From assembly GCF_007994075.1 (NCBI RefSeq), contig NZ_VIWU01000001.1, positions 6,262,001 through 6,326,000 of the forward strand: a DNA stretch of 64,000 bases, in the 5' to 3' direction. Positions 52,867-61,816 of the stretch are shown one piece after another; position 1 is the stretch's first letter, and the number at the start of each line of letters is the position of its first letter. The stretch is from Pseudonocardia hierapolitana. Lineage in GTDB: Bacteria > Actinomycetota > Actinomycetes > Mycobacteriales > Pseudonocardiaceae. The notes under the pieces are model-generated. The model was not told the origin of the DNA. It did not search any database and was given only the letters and a program-made list of their open reading frames with translations. The position numbers and the translations under genes were made by a program.

Positions 52867-54957
52867 TCACGGCCCGACGCGCAGGGCCTCCCGGAGGAAC
52901 TGGACCTGCAGCAGGAGCAGATTCTCCGCCACGACCTCCTGCGGCGTCATGTGGGTGACCCCCGACAGCGGGAGCACGCTGTGCGGCCGGCCCGCGGCGA
53001 GCAGAGCCGAGGACAGGCGCAGCGTGTGGGCGGCCACCACGTTGTCGTCGGCGAGACCGTGCACGAGCAGCAGCGGCCTGCTCAGCGCCGCCGCGTCGGC
53101 GATCAGCGACGAGCGGGCGTATGCGTCCGGGTCGGTGTCCGGGCGGCCCAGGTAGCGCTCGGTGTAGTGGGTGTCGTAGAGCGCCCAGTCCGTGACCGGG
53201 GCGCCTGCCACGGCCGCGTGGAAGACGTCCGGTCGGCGCAGCACCGCGAGCGCGGCGAGGTAGCCCCCGAAGGACCAGCCGCGGATCCCGACGCGGGTGA
53301 GGTCGAGATCCGGATGGCGCTCGGCCACCGCGTGCAGCGCGTCGACCTGGTCCTGCAGCACCGGTCCGGCGAGGTCTCCGTGGACCGCGCGCTCGAACGC
53401 CGGGCCGCGCCCCGGGGTGCCGCGCCCGTCGACGACCACCACGGCGAATCCCTGATCGGCGAACCACTGGCTGGTCAGGTGTGCGCCGCGGGCGGCGAGC
53501 ACGCGCTGGGCGTGCGGGCCGCCGTAGGGATCCATCAGGACCGGCAGGCGGGTGCCCGGCTCGTGGTCGGTCGGGAGCAGCACGGCCGTGCGCAGGGCGC
53601 GCTCGCCCGCGCTGAGGAGCGTGATCCGCGGGACGAGGCCGGGGAGGTCGGCGAAGGAGGAGATCGTGCGCTCGGCCCCGCCCCGGCGGACGGTGGTGGT
53701 CGTGCCGTCGGTGTCGAGGTCCTGCCGCGTGACGACGAGCGTGCCCCCGACGAGCCGGCCGCTGTGCACCCCCGGCTCCGGTGCGACGGCGGTGAGGCCG
53801 TCGGGCCCCCACGTCCAGAGGCCGATCGATGTGGGGTCGTCGCTCGCGCGGAACAGCACCACGTCGCCGTCGACGTCCGCGACGTCGCGCACCTGCAGCG
53901 ATGTGGGCGTCACCGGCTCCCCGTCGACGACGAGCCGCATGCCGCCTTCGACGCTGCCGACCGTCACGAGCGCGCCGGAGGCGGTGTGCGCGGGCACGCC
54001 GGGGACGATGTCGACCCAGAGGGGATCGGTCTGCTCGTGCACGGGGGTGGTGGCCCCGGTGTCCGGGTCGACGCGGAGCACCCGCAGGGCCCGCTGGTCG
54101 CGCGGCTGCACGACGATCAGCAGGCCGTGGCCGTCCCAGACGGCGTCGGCGAGGTACTCGTCGCGCCCGGTGTCCCACCGCACGGGCACGGCCGTGCCGT
54201 CGAGCGCGATCACCTCGAGCGTGACGCGAGCGTTCGGCGTGCCCGCAGCGGGGTAGGCCACGGCGGCGGGCACGCGCTCGGGGTTGGCCGGGTCGGCGAT
54301 GTGCCAGCGCCGCACCTCGGCGTCGTCCACCCGCGCGACCAGCAGCGACTCGCCGTCGGGCGCCCACCAGTACCCCCGCATCCGGCCCATCTCCTCGGCC
54401 GCCACGAAGTCGGCGAGGCCGTAGGTGACGTGGGGGGCGTCCGGCTCGGCGACGGCGGTGGTGATGCGCGAGGTGATGTCGTGGACGTGCAGCGCCCCGT
54501 CGCGGACGAAGGCGACCTTGAGCCCGTGCGGGTCCGGCCGCGGGTCGATCACGCCGGCCGGGGTGTCCACCAGGCGCGGGCTCATCCCGCCCACGAAGTC
54601 CGCGAGGTAGAGGTGGCCGGACAGGGCGAACGCCGCCATGGTGACCGGCCGGTCGGCCGCGTACCCGACCACGCCGCCCGCCTGCTCCCGGCTGCGTTCG
54701 CGGCGGGCCCGCTCCTCGGCCGGCAGGTCCTCGTCACCGGCGCCGTCCGCAGGGCCTTCGAGCTCCCGCGGGTCGGCGACGAGCCGTTCCTCGCCGGTGT
54801 CGAGGTCCAGCGTCCAGAGGCAGGTGACGGGGTCTGTGCCCCCGCGGCTGCGCAGGAACACCACCCGTTCGCCATCGGGGGAGACGGTGATGCCGCGCGG
54901 GGCGCCGAGGGTGAAGCGACGGGTGCGGGCCTGCCGGCGCGGGAAGCTGTCGGTCAC
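52867..54957 (-). CDS. S9-family (DPP IV-like) serine peptidase
   Basis: 696-aa prolyl-oligopeptidase family enzyme, cytosolic (no signal). An N-terminal beta-propeller (about 20-420) is followed by the hydrolase domain: IRGWSFGGYLAALA holds the nucleophile, HGLADDNVVAAHTLRLSSAL the Asp, and PLSGVTHMTP the His. A propeller Glu motif FVAAEEMGRMRGYWW matches DPP IV, which suggests dipeptidyl-peptidase activity. GTG start at 54957. Confidence 0.92.
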   Translation of the reverse strand: MTDSFPRRQARTRRFTLGAPRGITVSPDGERVVFLRSRGGTDPVTCLWTLDLDTGEERLVADPRELEGPADGAGDEDLPAEERARRERSREQAGGVVGYAADRPVTMAAFALSGHLYLADFVGGMSPRLVDTPAGVIDPRPDPHGLKVAFVRDGALHVHDITSRITTAVAEPDAPHVTYGLADFVAAEEMGRMRGYWWAPDGESLLVARVDDAEVRRWHIADPANPERVPAAVAYPAAGTPNARVTLEVIALDGTAVPVRWDTGRDEYLADAVWDGHGLLIVVQPRDQRALRVLRVDPDTGATTPVHEQTDPLWVDIVPGVPAHTASGALVTVGSVEGGMRLVVDGEPVTPTSLQVRDVADVDGDVVLFRASDDPTSIGLWTWGPDGLTAVAPEPGVHSGRLVGGTLVVTRQDLDTDGTTTTVRRGGAERTISSFADLPGLVPRITLLSAGERALRTAVLLPTDHEPGTRLPVLMDPYGGPHAQRVLAARGAHLTSQWFADQGFAVVVVDGRGTPGRGPAFERAVHGDLAGPVLQDQVDALHAVAERHPDLDLTRVGIRGWSFGGYLAALAVLRRPDVFHAAVAGAPVTDWALYDTHYTERYLGRPDTDPDAYARSSLIADAAALSRPLLLVHGLADDNVVAAHTLRLSSALLAAGRPHSVLPLSGVTHMTPQEVVAENLLLLQVQFLREALRVGP

Positions 54958-54984
54958 GGGAGATCAGTCTGCCCCTGGCACCGG

Positions 54985-56223
54985 TCAGTCGACGCAGGGC
55001 ACGCCATCCGCCGTGATCACCGGAGGGCTGTTCGTCGCCGGGGCCGGCGTGCTGCCGGCTTCCGGTTCGTCGGCCCGCTGCACGGTGATCGGGTCGTCGT
55101 CGGTCACGGCGCGGGCGGTGGTGGGTGGCGCGTCCGGCCCGGTGGGCCCCGGCGTCGCCACCGGGGGCGAGGTGGCCGGTGCGAGCAGCGGCCCGACGAA
55201 CGCCTGCACGGCGTCGCGGTCGATCTGCACGGCGATGCCGTCGGCCGGGGTGCGCAGGTCAGGGCGGCCGGTCGGGATCGTGTAGAACCTCAGCGCCTCC
55301 GTGGAGGCCTGGCGCATCTGGGAGAGCGCCTGGTCGAGGTCCCAGCCGCTGTCCAGCACGAGGTAGCGCGTGGCGATGTCGACGAGGCGCTGCAGCCGCG
55401 CCGGATCGGTGATCGTGCCGGGCGCGAGCACCCGCTGCGCCAGGCCCGCGGCGAAGGCCTGCTGGCGGGCGATGCGGTCGAGGTCGCCGTCCTCGAGCCC
55501 GTGCCGCTGCCGCACGAACGCGAGCGCGCCCGCGCCGCTGACCAGGTGCCGGCCCGCCGGGAGGTCGACCCCCGAGTAGGAGTCGCGGACGCGCGCGTTC
55601 AGGCAGACCGGCACGCCCCCGAGCGCTTCGGTGAGCTCGACGAACCCGGCCATGCCGATCTCGGCGAAGTGGTCGATCCGGGCACCGGTCAGCTGTTCCA
55701 CCGTGGCGACCAGCGTGCGCCGGCCGGACTCGCGGGCGCGCCGGTCGAGCTCGGGGCCGTCGATGCCCTGGGCGCGCAGCGACTCCTCGGCGCCCTGCAT
55801 CCCGCGCCGGTACGCGGAATTGATCTTGTGGGTGCCGCGTCCACCCGCGATCGGCACGTACGAGTCGCGCGGGATGGAGATGGCGACGACGCGTCCGCCC
55901 GGTTCGGCGGGCACGTGCAGCAGGATGATCGTGTCGGTGTGGAGCTGGCCCTCGTCGGGGCCTGCGTGCAGCGCGTCGAGCAGCGCGGGCGGGAGCGGGT
56001 CGCCCTGCGCGTCGGTGCGTGCGTCGAGTCCGACGAGCAGCGCCGTGAACGGCTCGCCCGGTGGCGTGGGGCGCGGGGTCGGGATGGCCGCGGTGCTGCT
56101 GACGACCGCGGTGTCGACCCGCTGGTGCAGTGACCAGGCGAACCCGGTGGTGACGAGCGCGGCCGCGGACGCCAGCGCGGTGACGGCGCGGAGGACCGCG
56201 CGCATCGTGCGTCTCGCGTCCAT
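54985..56223 (-). CDS. LytR-CpsA-Psr (LCP) family cell-wall glycopolymer ligase
   Basis: 412-aa membrane-anchored protein. A short cytoplasmic start (DARRTMRAVLR), one helix (about 10-30) and the LCP domain with HTDTIILLHV, VAISIPRDSYVPIAGG, HKINSAYRRGMQGAEESL and LAFVRQRH, all typical of enzymes that attach wall polymers such as arabinogalactan to peptidoglycan. A Thr/Pro-rich tail follows. ATG at 56223 has GGAG upstream; the longer frame to 56355 is rejected. Confidence 0.9.
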   Translation of the reverse strand: MDARRTMRAVLRAVTALASAAALVTTGFAWSLHQRVDTAVVSSTAAIPTPRPTPPGEPFTALLVGLDARTDAQGDPLPPALLDALHAGPDEGQLHTDTIILLHVPAEPGGRVVAISIPRDSYVPIAGGRGTHKINSAYRRGMQGAEESLRAQGIDGPELDRRARESGRRTLVATVEQLTGARIDHFAEIGMAGFVELTEALGGVPVCLNARVRDSYSGVDLPAGRHLVSGAGALAFVRQRHGLEDGDLDRIARQQAFAAGLAQRVLAPGTITDPARLQRLVDIATRYLVLDSGWDLDQALSQMRQASTEALRFYTIPTGRPDLRTPADGIAVQIDRDAVQAFVGPLLAPATSPPVATPGPTGPDAPPTTARAVTDDDPITVQRADEPEAGSTPAPATNSPPVITADGVPCVD

Positions 56224-56593
56224 GTCACTCCGGGTCACTGCGGTCGCCCTGCGCCTGGACCGGTGCCGCGACCGCCCGGGGCTGCTCGGCCGCCGTTGCG
56301 GCTTCGGTCCACTGTAGTCACGCCAGGTGCGACGTGACTGCTCCGAACGGCGCACGTCACACCACGTTTGTCACGTGTCGTCACACGTTCGGTGACCATT
56401 CCATGATCAACGCGCTAGTGTCGCCGCCTACTTCACTTGCCACCCCGGGGGGAACGCATCGATGACAGGGCCGCAGAGACCACCGTGCGAGACGACGGCG
56501 CAGCGGTCGTGCGCGCTGGGGCGCGCTCGTCGGTAACGGTTCCCGGTAGAGATCGAGTATGAACGGCAAGATCACAGCGCAGAACGGACGTTC
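56224..56593. other. intergenic region with a possible 24-codon ORF
   Basis: 370 bases between divergent genes. ATG at 56462 with GGGGGGAA at 56447-56454 opens a 24-aa, Arg/Cys-containing frame ending at TAA 56536. It has no family and may be chance. No other feature is supported. Confidence 0.3.
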
Positions 56594-57493
56594 GTGATGA
56601 CCGCTCCCCACCAGTCCCCGCAGAAGACGGCGTTCGCGGAACGGCCGTACCCGCAGGAGCCCCACCAACAGCCCCATCAGCCTGTGCACCCGCCGGTGGC
56701 CCCCGGGCACCACCTGCGCCCGTGGCCGGTGAACCCCGAGCAGCAGCAGGCGCACCCGGACCAGCCGTACCGGGCGGCAGGCCAGCCGGAGCAGGTGTCC
56801 GGCCGGCAGGCCGCCGACGAGGAGCTCCGCCGGGCGCAGGCCCGGACGCAGGGGCTGCCCGGCGGTCCCGCCGCGGAGCCGCCGCGGCCGATCTTCGTGC
56901 GGAAGCAGCGGTTCGTGGCTCTGGCCTGGGCGGCGCTCGTCTTCGGGATCGTGGGCATCGTCGCCGGCGTCGTCGGCGTGCTCGTGGGCTCGTCGATCGT
57001 CGTGCTGAAGTACCTCACGATCGGCCTCGCGGTGGTCGGCGTCCTGCTCGGGGCGATCGCACTCCTCGGCACGCGCAAGGTGCTCGGAGGCATCGGCGTG
57101 GTCCTGTGCGCCGGGGCGATCGCCGTCGCATTGACGGCCCAGGTGGCGACGCCGGAGGTCGAGGGCACGACGGGTGTCGGCGACGTGGCCTCGCAGGACG
57201 TGGCCCTCCGCGACTGCACGGTCGTGCGGCAGGACGGCGCGGTCACGGCCGAGGCGACGCTCGAGATCACGAACCGCACGGCCGAGCGGCAGTCGTACAA
57301 CATCAACGTGACCGTGAACGACAAGACGGGTCCCCGCGTCGGTGAGATCAACGCGATCGCCACGACCGTCGCTCCGGGCGAGACCGTCGTCCTGTCGGGC
57401 GCGCAGGCGAGCGGAGAGGTCAGCGGGCGGGCGCAGGCCGGGCCCGCGGACTGCCGGATCGCCACCGTGAACCGCCTGGCGCTGGGCGGCTGA
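56594..57493 (+). CDS. membrane protein with Pro/Gln-rich N-terminus and an extracellular domain
   Basis: 299-aa protein. A Pro, His and Gln-rich cytoplasmic N-terminus (about 1-100) precedes three closely spaced hydrophobic helices (about 108-190) and a C-terminal domain of about 95 residues with two Cys residues (DCTVV and DCRIA) that could pair outside the cell. TLEITNRTAERQSYNINVTVNDKTGPRVGEINAIATTVAPGETVVL resembles FxLYD-type beta domains. Function unknown. GTG at 56594 or ATG at 56597; no clear ribosome site. Confidence 0.7.
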   Translation: MMTAPHQSPQKTAFAERPYPQEPHQQPHQPVHPPVAPGHHLRPWPVNPEQQQAHPDQPYRAAGQPEQVSGRQAADEELRRAQARTQGLPGGPAAEPPRPIFVRKQRFVALAWAALVFGIVGIVAGVVGVLVGSSIVVLKYLTIGLAVVGVLLGAIALLGTRKVLGGIGVVLCAGAIAVALTAQVATPEVEGTTGVGDVASQDVALRDCTVVRQDGAVTAEATLEITNRTAERQSYNINVTVNDKTGPRVGEINAIATTVAPGETVVLSGAQASGEVSGRAQAGPADCRIATVNRLALGG

Positions 57494-57527
57494 CCGGCAC
57501 CCGGTACCGCTCAGGTCCATCGCCCCC

Positions 57528-57575
57528 GGTCATCGCCTCAGGTCATCGCCTCGGGTCATCGCCTCAGGTCATCGC
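57528..57575. repeat. 13-bp tandem repeat, nearly four copies
   Basis: GGTCATCGCCTCA-type units start at 57528, 57541, 57554 and 57567; the last is partial and covers the stop of the leftward gene at 57564. One unit has G for A. Confidence 0.9.
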
Positions 57576-57797
57576 ACGGGCACTGTCGGCCGCCTCCTGC
57601 AGCGAACGCGCCAGCAGTTCGGCTTCGTCCGGGCTGAACGACCACCGGAGGGCCGAGCCCGCCGGATCGCCATCGCCTCCGGCGGGACGGACCACGACCT
57701 GGGCCTGCGCGCCCGCGTCGTCGTGACGCGCCTCGTTCGGGATAGCGATCTCGACCTGGAGGTTCATCGGGAGCGTGGTGTCCTGCTGGATGCGCAT
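57564..57797 (-). CDS. hypothetical protein, 77 aa
   Basis: Starts at ATG 57797 with GGTGGGG just upstream. The product (MRIQQDTTLPMNLQVEIAI at the start, LRWSFSPDEAELLARSLQEAADSARAM at the end) is soluble with a beta-then-helix pattern. No family is recognised. Its 3' end runs into the 13-bp tandem repeat. Divergent from the VOC gene. Confidence 0.6.
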   Translation of the reverse strand: MRIQQDTTLPMNLQVEIAIPNEARHDDAGAQAQVVVRPAGGDGDPAGSALRWSFSPDEAELLARSLQEAADSARAMT

Positions 57798-57882
57798 CGC
57801 CCCACCATGCCCGAGATGGGTGATCGCCGCCGAGGTCGCGTGCTTCCAGCGGTTGTCGGTGCCGGCCGTTAGCGTCCGTCGC

Positions 57883-58287
57883 GTGACCACCACGGAGAAC
57901 GCGCATGGCGGGGGCATCGCCCGCTTCGGAGTCGTCGCGCTCGACTGTCCCGATCCGGTCGCCCTCGCGCGCTTCTACAGCGCCATCACCGGCTGGCCGT
58001 TCGACCCGCATGCGGGCTCCGACGGGTGGGTCCAGCTCGACCCGCCCGACGGCCGCGGCGCCGGGCTCGGATTCCAGAAGGTGTCGTCCGAGTACCGGCC
58101 GCCGCAGTGGCCCGGCCAGGAGGTGCCGCAGCAGTTGCACATCGACTTCGACGTGCCCGACCTCGACGAGGGTGAGCGCCGGGTGCTGGCGATCGGCGCC
58201 CGCAAGCACGAGGTGCAGCCCGCGCCGGATCGGTTCCGGGTGTACCTCGACCCGGCCGGGCACCCGTTCTGCCTCGTGCGCGCCTGA
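57883..58287 (+). CDS. VOC/glyoxalase-like protein
   Basis: 134-aa VOC protein: RFGVVALDCPDPVALARFYSAITGWPF and LHIDFDVPDLDEGERRVLAIGARKHE, ending VYLDPAGHPFCLVRA. Two beta-alpha-beta-beta-beta modules in a single chain, as in Glyoxalase_6 proteins; a metal is likely but the substrate is unknown. GTG at 57883. Confidence 0.85.
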   Translation: MTTTENAHGGGIARFGVVALDCPDPVALARFYSAITGWPFDPHAGSDGWVQLDPPDGRGAGLGFQKVSSEYRPPQWPGQEVPQQLHIDFDVPDLDEGERRVLAIGARKHEVQPAPDRFRVYLDPAGHPFCLVRA

Positions 58288-58511
58288 GTGTTCGCGCGGG
58301 TGGCCGACCTCCCGTCCGGAGCTCCTGCCAATGCGTTGCTCCTGTAACGGACGCCCACGATGACGCAGCCCTGCATCGCCTCACCGCGACCCGACCCCGA
58401 GGCTTCGCGCCGCGTCGTCCTCCTTCCTCCGACCACGATCGGTAGAGGCGCCCGGTGCCGGGTATGCGGCGGGAGCACAGGCGGGCGTGACCGGACGAGG
58501 GGATGGGTCGG

Positions 58512-58907
58512 ATGGTGGAGACCACGCAGGGTGCTCGGACCGAGCGGACGGCGTCCGAGCAGCTCAAGGCGAGCCTGCGGGAGCTGCTCGCCACGCTGAT
58601 CGACCGGGCGTTCGGGCTCGCACTGGACGCGGTGGAGAGCCTCGCTCGCGCCTTGGACGAGGTGGCCGCTCGAGGAGGTCTTCGGCTGAACGCGCTGCTC
58701 GGGGGAGCCAGGGCACTGGCCCAGGGGAGCAACCCGGTCTGGGGGGCGATCAAGGGTGCGGTCGCGGCGATGAGCCCGGCGGCCAGGGTCGCCTTGATCG
58801 CCGCACTCGTCCTCGCGGTGCTCCTGCTGCCGCTGACCGTCGTCCTCGTGCTGCTCGCCCTGATCGTCTTCGCCGTGTGGGTCGCGGTCCGGGCGGCCTC
58901 GCGCTGA
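58512..58907 (+). CDS. small membrane protein upstream of gas vesicle cluster
   Basis: 131 aa from ATG 58512, with GAGGGG at 58497-58502. An amphipathic helical N-terminus (SEQLKASLRELLATLIDRAFGLALDAVESLARALDEVAARGG) is followed by one long or two short hydrophobic segments (VALIAALVLAVLLLPLTVVLVLLALIVFAVWVAV) at the C-terminus. No family is recognised. It lies in the same direction as the gas vesicle genes and about 650 bases ahead of gvpY-like, so an accessory role is possible. Confidence 0.6.
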   Translation: MVETTQGARTERTASEQLKASLRELLATLIDRAFGLALDAVESLARALDEVAARGGLRLNALLGGARALAQGSNPVWGAIKGAVAAMSPAARVALIAALVLAVLLLPLTVVLVLLALIVFAVWVAVRAASR

Positions 58908-59051
58908 CCGGAGAAAGCAATTCACTCGTCCTTCTGCCGGGATCTGCTACGGCATTCGTCGCAAGAGCCGACGAGAGCGGCGGTGCTGCGATTCAGCGCA
59001 GTGGCAGGCGGCTATCCCTGTGCGAGCAGCCGGCCGAGGAGCTGATGATCG

Positions 59052-59348
59052 ATGAGGGTGCTCCGATCACTTGCGGCGGTTCTGATCTGGCTCGTCGCTT
59101 CCCTGCTCCTCGTCCTGTCGATCGTCTTGTGCATCACGATCCTGCTCCTCCCCGTCGGCGTGCTGCTGGGGCTCGTCGCGCTCCGGCTGTACGTGGTGGG
59201 GTTCGGCCTGCTGCTCCCGCGGTCGCGGGATATCGAGAAGGGCGTGCGCAAGCAGGCGCGCAGGTGGTGGCGGAAGAGCCCGCTGCGGGACCTCTCGACG
59301 AAGCGCACCCGGCGTCGAGCACGCAAGATCATGCGGCTAGGCCGGTGA
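59052..59348 (+). CDS. small basic membrane protein upstream of gas vesicle cluster
   Basis: 98 aa, ATG at 59052, GAGGAG just upstream. Two hydrophobic segments (about 5-33 and 35-55) precede a very basic tail (RKQARRWWRKSPLRDLSTKRTRRRARKIMRLGR). No family is recognised. It is 223 bases ahead of the gvpY-like gene. Confidence 0.65.
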   Translation: MRVLRSLAAVLIWLVASLLLVLSIVLCITILLLPVGVLLGLVALRLYVVGFGLLLPRSRDIEKGVRKQARRWWRKSPLRDLSTKRTRRRARKIMRLGR

Positions 59349-59571
59349 CCGTCGCCGGTCGCTGCGCGGAGGGAGCGGCGGCGTGAACGCGCCGATGGCC
59401 GTCCCGCCTGCTCCGAACGGCCTAAATTTCAGGCGATCTTGCCGTGGCGGAGTGTGAGATCACCCCGCTGGGTAATCGCTTGACGCGGCCATCGGGGGCG
59501 CCCATTGCAGGAACCGATGTTTTTGCGACGGCGTAACGGTCGAGCGCCCGACAACCGATAGAGGAGATCCA

Positions 59572-60225
59572 GTGAAGTGTGGGGCACGAGTGGCCCTCGG
59601 CGTTGCCGGCGGCTATTTACTCGGACGAACCAAGAAAATGAAGCTCGCATTGATGCTGGGTGGGATGGCAGCGGGTCGGCGCGCCGGCGGACCGGGTGAG
59701 CTCCTGAGTCGCGGCAGCAAGCTCGTCGAGGCCTCGCCGGAGTTGTCACGGCTCGTGGGCGAGGTGCGAGGGCGTCTGCTGGAGGCGGGCAAGGGTGCCG
59801 CCGTCGCCGTCGCCAGCCGCCAGGTCGAGGCGCTCACCGACCGGGTGGGCCGGCGGGTGGAGTCCTTCGCAGGCGCCGGAGTGCCGCAGCGCGGCAAGGC
59901 CGAGGAGGAGCCCGCGACCGACCAGCAGGCCGAGGACGAGGCCGAGTACGAGCGGGACGAGTACGACCGGGACGGGAGCGGGCAGGACGAGGCCGCGCGC
60001 GACGCCGGCTCGACCGCCGAGCAGGACGAGGAGCCCGCCGAGGAACGAGCACCGGCACCTCCTCGCCGGACCCGAACCCCGGCTGCCAAGGCCACCGCAG
60101 GCCGCTCCGGCCGGGGGACCTCGGCGTCCGCGGCCGTCAAGCGGACCGCGTCGGGTACGGGCAGGGCGACCGGTCGCAAGCCCGCGCGGGCCACCCGCAC
60201 CCGGAGGGACGACGGCGATGGCTGA
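59572..60225 (+). CDS. GvpY-like gas vesicle cluster protein
   Basis: 217-aa protein. A short Gly/Lys N-terminus (GARVALGVAGGYLLGRTKKMKLALMLGGMAAGRRAGG) looks membrane-associated. A helical segment (residues about 45-100) and a long acidic then Lys/Arg/Ala-rich disordered tail resembling histone-like tails follow. Position and make-up fit the gvpY slot of Streptomyces gas vesicle clusters, where gvpY precedes gvpZ. GTG at 59572 follows GAGGAG. The stop overlaps gvpZ-like start by 8 bases. Function not known. Confidence 0.6.
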   Translation: MKCGARVALGVAGGYLLGRTKKMKLALMLGGMAAGRRAGGPGELLSRGSKLVEASPELSRLVGEVRGRLLEAGKGAAVAVASRQVEALTDRVGRRVESFAGAGVPQRGKAEEEPATDQQAEDEAEYERDEYDRDGSGQDEAARDAGSTAEQDEEPAEERAPAPPRRTRTPAAKATAGRSGRGTSASAAVKRTASGTGRATGRKPARATRTRRDDGDG

Positions 60226-61354
60226 GGGAACTGACCGGGCCGGGCTCAAGGAAGCACTGCCCACGGACGCGCTGAAAGACGCCGGGCAGCGGCTGCTGGG
60301 GCTGATGGTCCAGAGTGCGGCCGAGAACGCGGCGCAGCGCATCGGCAACCTGTCCGACCGTCTGACCGACGTCGCCGAGAACCCGGGGCAGGGACTCGGA
60401 ACGGTCCTCGGCAGGCGCCGGGAGCAGACGGAGGACACGGATGCCGAGGGCGAGGGCGGGTCGCCAGGTGGGGCGCTGAGGCGGGGTCTCTCCACGCTCA
60501 AGGAGAAGATCGGCAACGTCTTCGGGGGCGGCGGGGGTGGCCAGGGCAAGAAGCTCAAGGTCACCGTGATCAGCGAGGACCAGGACATCGGCCTGCCCCT
60601 GCGCACGACCTACAACCTCTGGACCCAGTTCGCCGACTTCCCCAGCTTCATGAAGAAGGTCGAGTCGGTCGAGCAGGAGTCCGACGAGAAGACGAACTGG
60701 AAGGCGCAGGTCTTCTGGTCGCACCGGACGTGGGAGGCGACGATCGCCGAGCAGGTGCCCGACTCCCACATCGTTTGGCGGTCGAAGGGCCCGAAGGGGC
60801 ACGTCGACGGGGCGGTCAGCTTCACCGAGCTCGGTCCCAACCTGACCCGCGTGATGATGGTCCTCGAGTACCACCCGCAGGGGTTGTTCGAGCGGACCGG
60901 CAACCTCTGGCGCGCGCAGGGCCGGCGCGCCCGGCTCGAGTTCCAACACTTCCGCCGGCACGCCATGGCCAACGTGATCCTGCACCAGGAGGAGGTCGAG
61001 GGCTGGCGCGGCGAGATCCGCGACAACGAGGTCGTCAAGACCCACGAGGAGGCCCTCGAGGAGGAGCAGCGCGCGCAGCAGCCGGAGCCTGAGGAGGAGA
61101 CCGGCGCGGAGGAGCCGGAGGAGAGCAGCGAGGCCGCCGACGAGCGGGCTGAGGAGGAGCAGTACGAGGAGGAGCCGGCCGAGGAGGAGCCGTACGACGA
61201 GGACGCGGGTTACAGCGAGGAGGACGAGTACGTCGACGAGGGAGAACCCGTCGACGAGGCAGACCTCGAGGACGAGTACGTCGACGCGGAACCGGACGAG
61301 GACGCCGAGGCCAGGGAGCCGGTGGCCGCCTCGAGATCACGACGGGGGCGATGA
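60218..61354 (+). CDS. GvpZ-like SRPBCC-domain gas vesicle cluster protein
   Basis: 378-aa protein: helical N-terminus (LKEALPTDALKDAGQRLLGLMVQSAAENAAQRIGN), a Gly-rich linker, an SRPBCC/polyketide-cyclase domain (about 110-255; LPLRTTYNLWTQFADFPSFMKKVESVEQE, VSFTELGPNLTRVMMVLEYHP) and an acidic tail of about 85 residues dominated by Glu. Streptomyces GvpZ carries the same cyclase-like domain. Likely binds a lipid or assembles the vesicle shell; not tested. ATG at 60218 with GGAGGG. Confidence 0.7.
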   Translation: MAEGTDRAGLKEALPTDALKDAGQRLLGLMVQSAAENAAQRIGNLSDRLTDVAENPGQGLGTVLGRRREQTEDTDAEGEGGSPGGALRRGLSTLKEKIGNVFGGGGGGQGKKLKVTVISEDQDIGLPLRTTYNLWTQFADFPSFMKKVESVEQESDEKTNWKAQVFWSHRTWEATIAEQVPDSHIVWRSKGPKGHVDGAVSFTELGPNLTRVMMVLEYHPQGLFERTGNLWRAQGRRARLEFQHFRRHAMANVILHQEEVEGWRGEIRDNEVVKTHEEALEEEQRAQQPEPEEETGAEEPEESSEAADERAEEEQYEEEPAEEEPYDEDAGYSEEDEYVDEGEPVDEADLEDEYVDAEPDEDAEAREPVAASRSRRGR

Positions 61355-61357
61355 CAC

Positions 61358-61816
61358 ATGACAGTGGCGACACAGCGCCGCAGCGGTGGATACGTGGAGC
61401 GGGGCGGCGGCGGTTCCAGCAGCCTCGCGGACGTCGTCGAGCTCATCCTCGACCGGGGTCTGGTCATCGACGTGTTCGTCCGGGTGTCCCTGGTCGGGAT
61501 CGAGCTCATCACCATCGACGCCCGGATCGTCGTGGCGAGCGTGGACACGTTCCTGCGCTTCGCCGAGGCGACGAACCGCTTGGACCTCTACGGCAAGGGC
61601 AAGGGCGGCAAGGACCTGCCGGAGCTGATGGAGGGCGTCACCGAGAGCGGCACCAAGGGCAAGACGTCCGGGGTCCTCGAGGCCGCTGCCGACAAGGTGG
61701 GCGACATGCTCGGCGGCGGGCGTGAGGAGCGCGCCGAGCCGCAGGAACGTGCCGAGCGCGAGGAGGCGCCCCGCAGGCGGCCCGCCCGGCAGCGTCCCCG
61801 GGAGCGCGAGGAATGA
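61358..61816 (+). CDS. gvpA: gas vesicle structural protein GvpA with long C-terminal extension
   Basis: GvpA-family shell protein. The shell-forming core (about 22-76) reads [49 protein letters not shown], nearly the classic GvpA sequence. It is followed by 75 residues of linker, helix and a Glu/Arg-rich tail; typical GvpA is about 70-80 residues. GvpA-like proteins of actinomycetes often carry such a tail. ATG at 61358, four bases after gvpZ; overlaps gvpF/L by four. Confidence 0.9.
   Translation: MTVATQRRSGGYVERGGGGSSSLADVVELILDRGLVIDVFVRVSLVGIELITIDARIVVASVDTFLRFAEATNRLDLYGKGKGGKDLPELMEGVTESGTKGKTSGVLEAAADKVGDMLGGGREERAEPQERAEREEAPRRRPARQRPREREE

Noticed and set aside
52951..56133. 1060-codon plus-strand frame opposite the S9 peptidase and LCP genes
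   Set aside because: Antisense shadow without domains; minus-strand proteins are well supported.
59480..59508. TTGACG-N17-CATTGC as promoter of the gas vesicle operon
   Set aside because: The -35 is good, but the -10 matches the consensus poorly, so it is not called.
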